Assembly: GCA_000421085.1 (NCBI GenBank)
Contig: ATWE01000017.1
Coordinates: 39,673 to 103,672, forward strand
Length of the DNA: 64,000 nt
Source of the DNA: Ensifer sp. USDA 6670
GTDB lineage: Bacteria; Pseudomonadota; Alphaproteobacteria; Rhizobiales; Rhizobiaceae
Direction: 5' to 3'
The position numbers were made by a program, and so were the translations under genes. Shown in pieces: positions 45,334-54,528 of the stretch (within the stretch, counting starts at the first letter, position 1; each line of letters begins with the position of its first letter). The notes below the pieces were generated by a model. The model saw only the letters and a program-made list of their open reading frames with translations. It was not told the origin of the DNA and made no database searches.

Positions 45334-45840
45334 GTGTCGATTGAACAAGGGGCGGTAATCAGACGCCTACCAGTCGAGGACGTCGACGTGTTTCGCCGCA
45401 TACGTCTGGAGGCGCTTTCACATGAACCGTTTTCGTTTGCGAGTGTATTTAGCGATTGGGCCCATCTCTCCGACCATGAATGGTGCCAGCACCTGGATCA
45501 GCCGGTGTTTGTCGCGCTTCTGAGTGGGCAGCCTGTCGGCATGATGGGACTCAGGTTTGAGCGTGCGAGAAAAATGGCGCATCGCGCGAGGCTTGTCAGC
45601 GTCTATGTGCGGAAAGGCGTACGCGGGACCGGGATTGCCACAGACCTTTTGCACGGCGTTACAGAACATGCACGAAACCGCGGCGTCCTGCAGCTGGAGC
45701 TTGCCGTGAGTGCGGAGAATTCGGCAGCGATACACTTCTATTAACGCCATGGTTTCCTAGAGGTTGGCCGCATTCCAAACGGCTTCATTGGTCACGGCAC
45801 TGAGGACGACGAGTTGATCATGGTACTGCGCTTGAAGTAA
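45334..45840 (+). pseudogene. GNAT-family N-acetyltransferase with premature stop
   Basis: A GTG at 45334 follows GGAGG by 5 nt. The frame reads VIRRLPVEDVDVFRRIRLEA, then LVSVYVRKGVRGTGIATDLL (acetyl-CoA loop, R-x-x-G-x-G/A type) and LELAVSAENSAAIHFY. There a TAA (45742-45744) stands exactly where relatives have a charged residue (FYERHGF). The same frame continues after it with RHGFLEVGRIPNGFIG and EDDELIMVLRLK to a TAA at 45838. So a single nonsense codon interrupts an otherwise complete 169-codon gene. The truncated 136-residue product lacks the last strands. Possibly the fourth gene of the LuxR-linked set. Confidence 0.82.
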
Positions 45841-46474
45841 TCGCCAATCTTGCACGGGAGCCGAAATACCGGTTTCGCCCTGAAGCGGATTGTCAATTCG
45901 CTGTGCGGAAATGGCAGGTTTGCGCCCAATCCTGGACGTAGGGGCGTCCCCCTGCGGCGTCCCGGAAGCCGACATCGTGATGGATCCATGTGGCGGCATG
46001 TTTGCGCCAACAGCGGACGCTTGTGCTGCGCGCATCCAAGGTCGCGAGGCGACCCATTGCGGACCACCATGCGCGTCGGACCGATGTCCCTAGTGTGGCG
46101 GCAAAGCGGTCTTAGCTAAATGAAAGACCCTTTTGCCTACGGCTGCATCGCCACTATTCTACTCCTGCCCTGCCCACGATTTTCAAGGCCTGGAGCCGAC
46201 GTGACTGCCCGGCGGGGTAGATTCTTAGTAGTCCCGCAGCTGGACAATCACAAACCGATCAAGGTTGCGAGGCGAACCGTCCCCCAGCAAATTCCAAATT
46301 GAATACGCGCTTGCCACTGCGCTCTTCTTCGGCGCGCATGCTACTCGCCCTCGCTAGGGGCTCGCGCCGTCATGGAAGTTTTGGCACAACCGAGTTTTCC
46401 CAATGGAGCAGATAGAGCCCTTCGGCAGTTCATGATCAACGCCGTGCAAGATGCTTGCGTGAGGCAAGGGCCAC
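45841..46474. other. 634-nt gap with no recognised gene
   Basis: Short overlapping open frames on both strands, none with a ribosome site or known family pattern. It separates the LuxR-linked module from the 3' end of lpdA, so it is flanked by convergent transcription. No clear terminator hairpin was found by eye. Confidence 0.3.
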
Positions 46475-47914
46475 TCAGGCGTTCAGCACCTTTCCGTAGG
46501 CGTCGAGTACGGTTTCCTTCATCATTTCCGAGAGCGTCGGGTGCGGGAAGATCGTGTGCATCAGCTCTTCCTCGGTCGTCTCAAGGTTCATTGCGACGAC
46601 GAAGCCCTGGATGAGTTCGGTGACTTCCGCGCCGACCATGTGGGCACCGAGCAGCTCGCCCGTCTTCTTGTCGAAGATCGTCTTGATCAGGCCCTGGTCT
46701 TCACCGAGTGCGATCGCCTTGCCGTTGGCGCCGAAGCTGTAGCGGCCGACGCGAATGTCGCGGCCGAGCTCCTTGGCCTTCGCCTCGGTAAGGCCAACGG
46801 AGGCCACCTGCGGGTCGCAGTAGGTGCAGCCCGGGATCTTGCCGTTGTCGAGCGCATGCACGCCCGGGACGCCGGCGATCTTCTCGATGCAGATCACACC
46901 CTCGTGCTCGGCCTTGTGCGCCAGCATCGGCGGGCCGGCGACATCGCCGATCGCGTAGATGCCGGCAACATTGGTCTTGCCGTAGCCGTCGGTGACGATG
47001 CAGCCGCGGCTCGTCTCGATGCCGAGCGCCTCGAGGCCGAGGTTTTCGATGTTGCCTTGGACGCCGACGGCGGAGATCAGGCGGTCTGCCTTGATGGGCG
47101 TCACCTTGCCGTCCTTCGTCTCGACATGGGCGGTCACGTCGTTGAAACCCTTCTCGACCTTCGTCACCTTGGCGTCGGTGAAGATCTTCATCCCGCGCTT
47201 CTCAAGCTGCTTGCGGGCGAAGGCGGAGATTTCCGCATCTTCGACCGGCATGATCTGCGGCAGGAGCTCGACGACCGTGACGTCGACGCCCATCGAGCGG
47301 TAGAAGCTCGCGAATTCGATGCCGATGGCGCCGGAGCCCATGACGAGCATGGTCTTCGGCATCTCCTCGGGCTTCATCGCCTCGAAATAGGTCCAGATCA
47401 GCTTGCCGTCCGGCTCGATGCCGGGAAGCGCCCGCGGACGCGCGCCGGTTGCGATGATGATGTGCTTGGCGGTGTAGGCGCCCTCGTCCTTGACGCCCTT
47501 CGGAACCGGGTTCTGCGGCTGAACGGCCGGCTTCGACGGCGCACCGACGACGATCTCGCCGGGCTTGGTGATCTTCGCTTCACCCCAGATCACGTCGATC
47601 TTGTTCTTCTTCATGAGAAAGCCGACGCCACCATTCAGCCGTGCCGAGACGGCGCGAGAGCGGGCCACGACGTCCTTGACGTTGGCGGTCATCTTGCCTT
47701 CGAGCGTCAGCCCGTAATTCTTGGCATGATTGGCATGGTCGAGGATTTCCGCCGAACGCAAGAGCGCCTTGGTCGGGATGCAGCCCCAGTTGAGGCATAT
47801 GCCACCTAAGTGTTCGCGCTCGACGATCGCCGTCTTCAAACCCAGTTGCACCGACCGGATGGCGGTCACATAGCCGCCCGGACCCGAACCGATAACGATG
47901 ACGTCGTAGGACAT
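46475..47914 (-). CDS. lpdA: Dihydrolipoyl dehydrogenase (E3)
   Basis: 479 residues. FAD-binding VIVIGSGPGGYVTAIRSVQL; redox-active Cys40 and Cys45 in GGICLNWGCIPTK; NAD motif VMGSGAIGIEFASFYRSMG; C-terminal HAHPT-like block reads TIFPHPTLSEMMKE. It reoxidises the lipoyl groups of the E2 encoded upstream. AAGGA precedes the ATG at 47914. An 82-nt gap with a terminator-like hairpin separates it from E2. No N-terminal lipoyl domain. Codon use and base composition look more like housekeeping genes than its neighbours. Confidence 0.95.
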   Translation of the reverse strand: MSYDVIVIGSGPGGYVTAIRSVQLGLKTAIVEREHLGGICLNWGCIPTKALLRSAEILDHANHAKNYGLTLEGKMTANVKDVVARSRAVSARLNGGVGFLMKKNKIDVIWGEAKITKPGEIVVGAPSKPAVQPQNPVPKGVKDEGAYTAKHIIIATGARPRALPGIEPDGKLIWTYFEAMKPEEMPKTMLVMGSGAIGIEFASFYRSMGVDVTVVELLPQIMPVEDAEISAFARKQLEKRGMKIFTDAKVTKVEKGFNDVTAHVETKDGKVTPIKADRLISAVGVQGNIENLGLEALGIETSRGCIVTDGYGKTNVAGIYAIGDVAGPPMLAHKAEHEGVICIEKIAGVPGVHALDNGKIPGCTYCDPQVASVGLTEAKAKELGRDIRVGRYSFGANGKAIALGEDQGLIKTIFDKKTGELLGAHMVGAEVTELIQGFVVAMNLETTEEELMHTIFPHPTLSEMMKETVLDAYGKVLNA

Positions 47915-47925
47915 GAGCATTCCTT

Positions 47926-47980
47926 AAAAAAAATTGGGGGACGCGCCTCGGCTCAACTGCGCCGCTGCAGCAATCCCCCA
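47926..47980 (-). terminator. Terminator/attenuator between E2 and lpdA
   Basis: In the transcription direction: TGGGGGA (47980-47974), a 32-nt loop, TCCCCCA (47941-47935), then an 8-nt U-run (47933-47926). The U-run ends only 2-5 nt before the AAGGA of lpdA. The large loop weakens it as a classical terminator, so partial read-through is likely, lowering E3 relative to E1/E2 or allowing separate control. Confidence 0.55.
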
Positions 47981-47996
47981 GAGTTGCGGGAGGAAA

Positions 47997-49289
47997 CTAG
48001 ACCAGCATGCTCAATGGATTCTCGATGAGCGCGCGGAACTTCGCGAGAAGCTCTGCGCCCAGCGCACCATCCACGGCACGATGGTCCGTGGACAGTGTCA
48101 CGCTCATAACCGTCGCAACGCCCAACTCCCCTTCTGCGGTTACCACCGGCCGCTTCTCTCCGGCGCCGACCGCCAGAATCGTGGAGTGTGGGGGATTGAT
48201 GATCGCGGCGAATTCCTTCACGCCGTACATTCCGAGGTTAGACACCGCTCCCGTACCGCCCTGGTATTCGTTCGGCTTCAGCTTTCCTGCCTTGGCACGC
48301 ACGGCCAAGTCCTTCATCTCGTTCGAAATGGTCGAAAGGCTCTTTTGCTCCGCCTGGCGGATGATCGGGGTGATAAGTCCACCCGGGACGGAAACCGCGA
48401 CTCCCACATCCGAATGGCTGTGGCGCACCAGATGCTCGTCCGTCCACGACACGTTAGAATCCGGAACACCCGCCAGGGCTAGTGCATAGGCCTTGATGAC
48501 GAGGTCGTTCACCGAGAGCTTGTAGGCCGGTAAGCTCTCGACCAGCGGCGCCGCAGCATTAAGTTCCGCACGCAATTTCAGGAGCGCATCGAGACGGCAG
48601 TCTGCCGAAAGGTAGAAGTGCGGAACGGTGCCCTTGGCCTCGACGAGTCGCCGAGCGATTGTCCGACGCATGGAGCTGTGCACCTGAAGCTCGTAGGACC
48701 CATCGGGAAAGTGCCGAAGCACGTTCTCGCCTGCTAGGTTGTCCGTAGTCTCCGATGGGGCCGCTGTCCGGGTGGGTTCCGTCTGTACCCCGGCATCGGC
48801 AACACTGTTCGAGGTCGCCAGCACATCGGCGCTGACAACGCGGCCATGCGGGCCGCTGCCATTCAATGTGGCAAGATCCAGTCCCCGTTCCCGCGCGAGG
48901 CGCCTTGCAAGCGGCGTCACGCGGGGTGCGCTTCCCGCTTGCCGTTCAACAGCAGCGCCTGCGGCCGGCGCCTTTCCTTCGGACACCACCGGCGAGCTTT
49001 GGACGGAGGCCGATGCCGCAGGAGGGACGGCCGTCTCGTTGACGGCCTCTCCCTCGGCATAGATCCAGGCGACGGCGGACCCGACTGGGATATCCACGCC
49101 TTCCTTGCCGGTCACGTTACGCAGGATCCCGCTTGCCGGCGCGTCGATTTCCATAGCCGCTTTGTCAGTCTCGATCTCGAAAAGGACGTCACCCTCCTTC
49201 ACGGCATCGCCCTCGCCGAAGAACCACTTCGAGATCTTGCCCGTGGCCATGTCCATGTCCACCTTCGGCAAAATGACTTCGGTCGCCAT
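47997..49289 (-). CDS. Dihydrolipoamide acyltransferase (E2), acetoin/2-oxo-acid dehydrogenase type
   Basis: 430 residues: one N-terminal lipoyl domain with lipoyl-Lys43 (EIETDKAAMEID), an Ala/Pro-rich linker, a peripheral-subunit-binding domain at about 123-157 (RVTPLARRLARERGLDL, GPHGRVVSADV) and a catalytic domain ending with His403 and Asp407 (STDHRAVDG). It transfers the acyl group made by E1 to CoA. It starts 2 nt after the E1-beta stop. The actual acyl group is unknown; the operon context (SAF oxidoreductase, sugar kinase) suggests cleavage of a sugar-derived 2-oxo or diketo compound rather than housekeeping pyruvate. Confidence 0.92.
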   Translation of the reverse strand: MATEVILPKVDMDMATGKISKWFFGEGDAVKEGDVLFEIETDKAAMEIDAPASGILRNVTGKEGVDIPVGSAVAWIYAEGEAVNETAVPPAASASVQSSPVVSEGKAPAAGAAVERQAGSAPRVTPLARRLARERGLDLATLNGSGPHGRVVSADVLATSNSVADAGVQTEPTRTAAPSETTDNLAGENVLRHFPDGSYELQVHSSMRRTIARRLVEAKGTVPHFYLSADCRLDALLKLRAELNAAAPLVESLPAYKLSVNDLVIKAYALALAGVPDSNVSWTDEHLVRHSHSDVGVAVSVPGGLITPIIRQAEQKSLSTISNEMKDLAVRAKAGKLKPNEYQGGTGAVSNLGMYGVKEFAAIINPPHSTILAVGAGEKRPVVTAEGELGVATVMSVTLSTDHRAVDGALGAELLAKFRALIENPLSMLV

Positions 49290-49291
49290 AT

Positions 49292-50290
49292 CTATCGCAC
49301 TCCCCTGACAAGGCCTCGGGCCGCATCGACTATCTCCGGCACCTGCGGGACGGCAGCCTTTTCCAGTTCGGGGTTGTAGGGGATCGGCGTCTCGGACCCG
49401 CCGAGACGCAATATCGGAGCATCGAGGTAGTCGAACGCCTCGCTTTCGGCGATCATCGCACTGATCTCCGCGCCGACACCAAGCGTTTTCACGCCTTCAT
49501 AGACGCAGATCAGCCGGGAGGTCTTCTTGACGCTGGCGATCACCGTTTCTTGGTCAATCGGGCGGATCGAGCGAAGATCGATCACTTCCGCGCTGACGCC
49601 TTCGCCGGCAAGCACTTCCGCAGCCTCCAGGGCCTTGTGAACCATGATCGAGGTTGCGACGATCGAAACGTCGTGCCCTTCCCTGCGGACCTCCGCCTTG
49701 TTGAGCGGCACCGTGTAATGTCCCTCCGGAACTGGCCCCTTCATCTTGTATAGCAGCTTGTGCTCGAAGATCATCACCGGATCCGGATCCGCCACGGCAG
49801 CAAGGAGCATGCCTTTCACGTCATGCGGCGTCGCCGGCTGAATGACCTTCAGCCCCGGCACATGGCCTAGCCACGCTTCCAGGCTCTGGCTGTGCTGTGC
49901 GGCAGCCCCGGTTCCGGAGCCGGCGGGAAAACGCATGACGAGTGGAACGGACACCGCCCCGCCAAGCATGTAGCGCATCTTGGCCGCCTGGTTGACGATC
50001 TGCTCCATTGCGAGCGCTGCGAAATCGGAAAATTGGAACTCGAAGATCGGCCGCAAGCCGGTGACCGCAGCGCCGACGGCGACACCTGCGCCGCCAAGCT
50101 CGGAAATGGGGGTATCCATGACGCGGTCGGGACCGAAGCGGTCAATCAGATCGCCCGTCACCTGAAAGGCGCCGCCATAGACGCCGATGTCCTCGCCCAT
50201 GAGGATTACGCGCTCATCCGATTCCATGGCGATCGCCATGGCTTCCTGGATGGCTTGTGAGTAGCTGATTTCTCTGACTGGCGCGTTCAT
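49292..50290 (-). CDS. Thiamine-dependent dehydrogenase E1 beta subunit
   Basis: 332 residues from the ATG at 50290. Transketolase-like fold: [77 protein letters not shown]. Pairs with the alpha subunit encoded one base upstream; the start TCATG arrangement indicates coupling. Sequence character is that of the AcoB/PdhB group. An in-frame extension to 50410 lies within the alpha gene. Confidence 0.93.
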   Translation of the reverse strand: MNAPVREISYSQAIQEAMAIAMESDERVILMGEDIGVYGGAFQVTGDLIDRFGPDRVMDTPISELGGAGVAVGAAVTGLRPIFEFQFSDFAALAMEQIVNQAAKMRYMLGGAVSVPLVMRFPAGSGTGAAAQHSQSLEAWLGHVPGLKVIQPATPHDVKGMLLAAVADPDPVMIFEHKLLYKMKGPVPEGHYTVPLNKAEVRREGHDVSIVATSIMVHKALEAAEVLAGEGVSAEVIDLRSIRPIDQETVIASVKKTSRLICVYEGVKTLGVGAEISAMIAESEAFDYLDAPILRLGGSETPIPYNPELEKAAVPQVPEIVDAARGLVRGVR

Positions 50291-50291
50291 G

Positions 50292-51326
50292 TCATGCCTC
50301 GAGCGTGTAGACGTTGTCGGCGAGGCCATCGATAGACGGCATCGGACTTGCTTTCGCGAATTCAATCCCAGCGTCGATTTCCTGCTGCACACTGTTGCGG
50401 ATCGCCTCAAGCTCGTCCGACGTGGCGATGCCGAACTCGATCAACTGTGCTTCGTAGCGTTTGATCGGATCCCGGTTGGTCATCCAGTCGTCGATCTCGT
50501 CCTTCGTTCGGTAGCGATTGCGGTCGCTCTTGGAGTGTCCGCGATACCGGTAGGTCTTACATTCGATGAGCGTCGGTCCGTCGCCGCGGCGGGCCCGCTC
50601 AACCGCATCATGCGAAGCTTCCGCGACGTCCGACAATACGTTGCCGTCGACGATCACACCCGGCATGGAGTAGGCGGCTGCACGATCGGCGACGTTAGCG
50701 ACCGCAGTCGAGCGGGCGGTCGAGGTCGACATGCCGTAACCGTTGTTTTCGCACACGAAAACGACCGGCAGCTTCCAAATGGCCGCCATGTTCAGCGCCT
50801 CATGGAAGGCACCCTCGTTGTTCGCGCCGTCACCGAAGAAGCAGACCACAACCTTGCCGGTGCGAAGCCGCTTTGCCGTGAGAGCCGCGCCGACTGCGAT
50901 CGGAAGCCCGCCCCCGACGATCCCATTTGCGCCCAGGTTCCCGGTCGACACATCGGCAATGTGCATCGAGCCGCCGCGGCCCGCGCAATAACCGGTAGTC
51001 TTGCCAAAGAACTCTGCGAACATCCGCTTCACGTCGGCGCCCTTGGCGATGCAGTGGCCGTGGCCGCGATGGGTAGAGGTTATCTGGTCCTCGTTGACAA
51101 GAGGCATGCAGATCCCCATCGCGCTCGCTTCCTGGCCGATAGAAAGATGCATCGTCCCGTGAATGAGTCCGCGCATATAGCACTCTTCGGCACCTTCCTC
51201 GAACCGGCGAATAAGGTGCATCTTTCGGAGCGCATCGAGAAGCTGCTCGCGTTCGTATTGGCGGTAGATGAAGGGCAGATTGCTGGTCTCGGTTTCTACT
51301 TGCATCGCCCGGGCGCGTCCCGACAT
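50292..51326 (-). CDS. Thiamine-dependent dehydrogenase E1 alpha subunit
   Basis: 344 residues from the ATG at 51326 with GGAGG 7 nt upstream. The ThDP motif runs from [15 protein letters not shown] (165-179) to the ENNGYGMS block; [25 protein letters not shown] and [17 protein letters not shown] are typical of AcoA/PdhA. It decarboxylates or cleaves the substrate at thiamine diphosphate together with E1 beta. 2 nt after the SAF-oxidoreductase gene, so the two are probably translated as a unit and biochemically linked. Confidence 0.93.
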   Translation of the reverse strand: MSGRARAMQVETETSNLPFIYRQYEREQLLDALRKMHLIRRFEEGAEECYMRGLIHGTMHLSIGQEASAMGICMPLVNEDQITSTHRGHGHCIAKGADVKRMFAEFFGKTTGYCAGRGGSMHIADVSTGNLGANGIVGGGLPIAVGAALTAKRLRTGKVVVCFFGDGANNEGAFHEALNMAAIWKLPVVFVCENNGYGMSTSTARSTAVANVADRAAAYSMPGVIVDGNVLSDVAEASHDAVERARRGDGPTLIECKTYRYRGHSKSDRNRYRTKDEIDDWMTNRDPIKRYEAQLIEFGIATSDELEAIRNSVQQEIDAGIEFAKASPMPSIDGLADNVYTLEA

Positions 51327-51328
51327 GA

Positions 51329-52654
51329 TCAAGCCTCCTTTCCGTAAATAAGCGCATCCTGCCGCGCGCGGAGTTCCGCGATACGCGAGCCGGGCGCAAC
51401 AGATGCGTTCTGATACGTAATAAGCTCTCCTTTACGGATCGGCTGCGTGACGGTACCGTTCTGAAGGAGGCCGCACGGGATTGCCGAGGAGGACCGAGCC
51501 TCCGGCGCCGTCATGATCCAAGCCCGATACGAGTACTCCCCGATAGCATCGAGCTTTTCGCCGGGCGCAAGGTCCTTCTTGGCGACTGCGCAGACTTCCG
51601 CAACCGGGGTCGAGAGCGGCACCATGTCCGGCTTGCCATAAAGCACGACACGCGCACAGGTGAGCGGGACCTCAAGCGAGGTGAGGTGATAGGGGCGATG
51701 GAAGGTGAAGTATGGCCCCTTGCCCATCTTGAGGTCTTCCATGCGCTCGGAAATGCGCGGATGCGACATGTCGGCGACAACGAAAACGCCCGGCGCCACG
51801 CCCTTGCCGATGGAGTAATCGACGACACCGGCCTTCGAGAGGACGCCACCATCCTTCTCCGGGATCAGGACCGAGGAGAGCTGGTCCAGCGTGGCCGCCG
51901 GACCGTGCATGCCCGGCTTGTCCGGGACCAGTCCCGTGGCGTTCGCGATCGCCGCCATCTCGACCATGGTCTTGGAGCCGTCGACGAACTCAACGAGCAT
52001 CCGGACATTCATATTCCGGCGCGCGGCTTCCTCGGCATAATCGTCTGGAACCGCGTCGACGTTCAGAGGATTGTTCTTGCCCTTGCCGGCCGCGACGATC
52101 GGATGTCCCATGGCCGACACGAACTCGATGAGTTCGATGCATGAAGACGGTTCGTCACCCGCGCCGAGCGAGTAGGTCACCCCAAGACGCTCCGCTTCGC
52201 TCTTGAGATAGGCGCCGATCGTCACGTCGGCCTCAACGTTCATCATCACCAGGTGCTTGCCATGCTCCATGGCGGCGAGCCCGATCTCGGCGCCGACCGC
52301 AGGTACGCCGGTCGCGTCAATTACCACGTCGATGAGACCGCTGTTGAGAATGTTGGCCGAATCGGCGGTGATCGCGATCTTTCCGCTTTCGATGGCGGCG
52401 TTCAGGTCCACCGAATTGGCCGCGTCGCGATGGTGGCCGTCGGATCGGTAGGCTATGTCCACCGCATCACGCGCGCGCGCGACGTTCAGATCGCAAATCG
52501 CACCGATTTCGATCCCTGACATGTGGGCGACACGGGTCACGATGTCGGTACCCATTTCTCCACTGCCTACAAGGCCTATACGGATGGGCCTTCCTTCTTC
52601 CTCGCGTCGCATGAGGTCCCGCGCAAGGCCTGTTGGCGCAACATTGATGGGCAT
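51329..52654 (-). CDS. NAD(P)-dependent oxidoreductase with SAF domain
   Basis: 441 residues from the ATG at 52654 (GGAGGAG upstream). N-terminal Rossmann domain [19 protein letters not shown] at 28-46 with [19 protein letters not shown]; a homoserine-dehydrogenase-like middle ([35 protein letters not shown]); and a C-terminal SAF-like domain ([30 protein letters not shown]). This combination occurs in carbohydrate gene clusters of rhizobia and relatives, usually annotated only as a dehydrogenase. First gene of the SAF-E1alpha-E1beta-E2-(E3) operon; presumably prepares the substrate for the E1 complex. Reaction unknown. Confidence 0.82.
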   Translation of the reverse strand: MPINVAPTGLARDLMRREEEGRPIRIGLVGSGEMGTDIVTRVAHMSGIEIGAICDLNVARARDAVDIAYRSDGHHRDAANSVDLNAAIESGKIAITADSANILNSGLIDVVIDATGVPAVGAEIGLAAMEHGKHLVMMNVEADVTIGAYLKSEAERLGVTYSLGAGDEPSSCIELIEFVSAMGHPIVAAGKGKNNPLNVDAVPDDYAEEAARRNMNVRMLVEFVDGSKTMVEMAAIANATGLVPDKPGMHGPAATLDQLSSVLIPEKDGGVLSKAGVVDYSIGKGVAPGVFVVADMSHPRISERMEDLKMGKGPYFTFHRPYHLTSLEVPLTCARVVLYGKPDMVPLSTPVAEVCAVAKKDLAPGEKLDAIGEYSYRAWIMTAPEARSSSAIPCGLLQNGTVTQPIRKGELITYQNASVAPGSRIAELRARQDALIYGKEA

Positions 52655-53129
52655 TTCACTCCTCCCGATATCCGCTGTCAGCAATGTAGGTAATGTACAT
52701 TTGTTATTTCGTCAATGTAGTTGTTCTTAATCAGAGGCAATGACCGCGCTTGGGCGAAGCGTCTTCGCCGCAAAAATCCGGATATCAAGGAGTTAAGCTG
52801 GAGCTCGGGAACCCTCGCGTGCTCCTTTTGTGGATGCCATCAAACTTGACCGACGCTGATATCGGCGTTCAGGCATTCGCGATGCCTGCAGCACAGCGGC
52901 AGGCGTGTCATTTGGTATCCCAGAGCGCGCGGGCTTCGCCTGGAAATGGCATTGCTTTGATCGCCCATCGCGACCCGAATTTTACGCTAAGCGATGGGCG
53001 CGCATGCAAGGACGCTAACGCCGGACCCGCGCGAACAGATCAGAACAAATAACCTAGTCACATAAAGAATGTTCCGCTGAATGCAGGCTAAGCGTTACGC
53101 CACGGTACGCCGCGCCTCCTCGGGGACCT
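52655..53129. other. 475-nt gap with promoter of the SAF/E1/E2 operon and a shared regulatory element
   Basis: Immediately upstream of the SAF gene, 52696-52728 reads ACATTTGTTATTTCGTC followed by TTGTTCTT. The stretch at 54386-54417, upstream of the ABC-transporter operon, has the same ACA(T)TTGT.ATTT...TTGTTCTT pattern, so both may be SorC-regulator sites. The rest, to 53129, shows no convincing gene; an open frame at 52750-53052 lacks any family feature. Confidence 0.45.
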
Positions 53130-54110
53130 CTATGGGTCGGTCCGCTCAGCCGCGGACAGCAACGCTTTTGCCGTTTGCTCATCGGTTACGAAAGTGGTCG
53201 GCTTTATGGTGGCGAGAGAGGCGAGCAGCGCGTGCAGTTTTTCCGGCCCGCCCGAGATCAGCACACGCTCCGGTGTGCGACGCAAGCGATCAAGATTCAC
53301 CGAGATAACGCGGGAATTAACCTCGTGATCGATCAAGTTGCCCTGCTTGTCGATGAAGTTGTAAAGGACGTCGCCGACTGCGCCCGCCTCGATGAGGGAG
53401 CGGCGGTCAGCCTCGCTCAAATAGCCCGTGCGATAGCTCGTTGTAAGGGCCGAAATCCCGCCGACGGATAAAAGGGCAACGTCGAGCTTGTCCGCCATCT
53501 CGAAGATTGCCGCAAGCCCGCACCTCTCGAGCAGAGCGTGCTTGGTTTCCGGACTGTCGACCACCGCCGGCGCGGGCACCAGGAATCCCTCCCCCATGAA
53601 TAATTCCGCGAACTGCCAGGCAAATTCGGCTGGATTGAAACGCCGCGCCGCAGAAATGCCCCCCAACAAGGAGACAACGCGGAAGTCTTCGAGGGTAGCG
53701 CCCGCAATGAAGGGCAGCGTATTGTAAAGGGTTCGACCCCAGCCCACTCCGACCACCATACCCGATTTCATCATCCCGGTTATGAGCGTTCCGGCGGCAG
53801 CGGCGATAACTTTCGTAGGGTCTCCGTCAGGGTCACTGAATGGCGCGACGATTGCCCGCGTGACCCCGAAGGCGATCTCAAGCTCCCTTTCGAGCGCCAC
53901 CATGTCTGAGAGCGGGGACGAAATGGAAACGCGCACCTCATTGCGACGCCGCGCCTCCGCCAAGAGTCGGACGACCATCACGCGATTAATACCAAGCTGT
54001 TTGGCAATGTCGTTCTGCGTGTAGTTCTCCACGTGATACAGCCACACGACGCGAGCTCGCAACCTCTCAGACTCGCTCTGGGCCATCACAACTGGAGACG
54101 TGATCTGCAT
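53130..54110 (-). CDS. SorC-family (sugar-binding) transcriptional regulator
   Basis: 326 residues from the ATG at 54110 (GAGGAAC upstream). HTH at about 22-55 (VVWLYHVENYTQNDIAKQLG, NRVMVVRLLAEARRRN) and the SorC/DeoR-type sugar-phosphate-binding domain (GVGWGRTLYNTLPFIAG, VVSLLGGISAARRFNPAE, ADKLDVALLSVGGISAL, ISGGPEKLHALLASL). EryD of the erythritol regulon is a member of this family. It lies between the two halves of the system and is divergent from the ABC operon, so it probably represses or activates both. The effector is likely a phosphorylated sugar made by the PfkB kinase. Confidence 0.88.
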   Translation of the reverse strand: MQITSPVVMAQSESERLRARVVWLYHVENYTQNDIAKQLGINRVMVVRLLAEARRRNEVRVSISSPLSDMVALERELEIAFGVTRAIVAPFSDPDGDPTKVIAAAAGTLITGMMKSGMVVGVGWGRTLYNTLPFIAGATLEDFRVVSLLGGISAARRFNPAEFAWQFAELFMGEGFLVPAPAVVDSPETKHALLERCGLAAIFEMADKLDVALLSVGGISALTTSYRTGYLSEADRRSLIEAGAVGDVLYNFIDKQGNLIDHEVNSRVISVNLDRLRRTPERVLISGGPEKLHALLASLATIKPTTFVTDEQTAKALLSAAERTDP

Positions 54111-54528
54111 TTTGAGTTCCTCATTGGTTCTACAGGCGTAGCGGTCGATAGCACACTGCCGTCGCGATTTCACCTCCTCCTGGTGAACACGATGGCAAAG
54201 GTCCAAATACAGGCGGCCCTTCCGCCAAGACGGGGAGGCGCTCTCGTCCGACCTGCCGCCAGCGCCTCGCCTGCCATTACCCCACGGGGGCAATTTTTCG
54301 CACACATTTGCATCTGGGACCATCAATGTTCGCAGGCGGAACGTCGCAATGGCCGAAAAATTGGTTGACATCCAGTCAACGTGAACACATTGTATTTTGC
54401 TGTGGCAATTGTTCTTTCGCTGCGAAGCGAGGAACGCCGCCGCAAAGGCACGGAATGGAGGCCGCGCCAAAACAGTCTTGCCTCCATGGGCATTCAACTG
54501 ATTAGCTAATATTCGGGAGGAACAGCTA
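54111..54528. promoter_or_regulatory. Divergent promoter region of the SorC and ABC-transporter genes
   Basis: 418 nt, no gene. Contains a perfect interrupted palindrome GTTGAC-ATCCA-GTCAAC at 54364-54380 and, just beside it, the element at 54386-54417 that resembles 52696-52728. Both are 110-165 nt before the transporter start, a sensible place for the SorC operator. A lone GGTCCA at 54200 has no partner at 24 nt and is not counted as a direct-repeat element. Confidence 0.5.

Noticed and set aside
46541..47809. 422-codon open frame on the plus strand
   Set aside because: Exactly antisense to lpdA; composition is that of a mirror frame (Asp/Arg/His-rich).
50289..51347. 352-codon open frame on the plus strand
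   Set aside because: Antisense to the E1 alpha gene; no recognisable domain.
54200..54230. GGTCCAAAT resembling the direct-repeat half-site
   Set aside because: No second half at the 24-nt offset (GCCAAG only), and it belongs to a different regulator's promoter.
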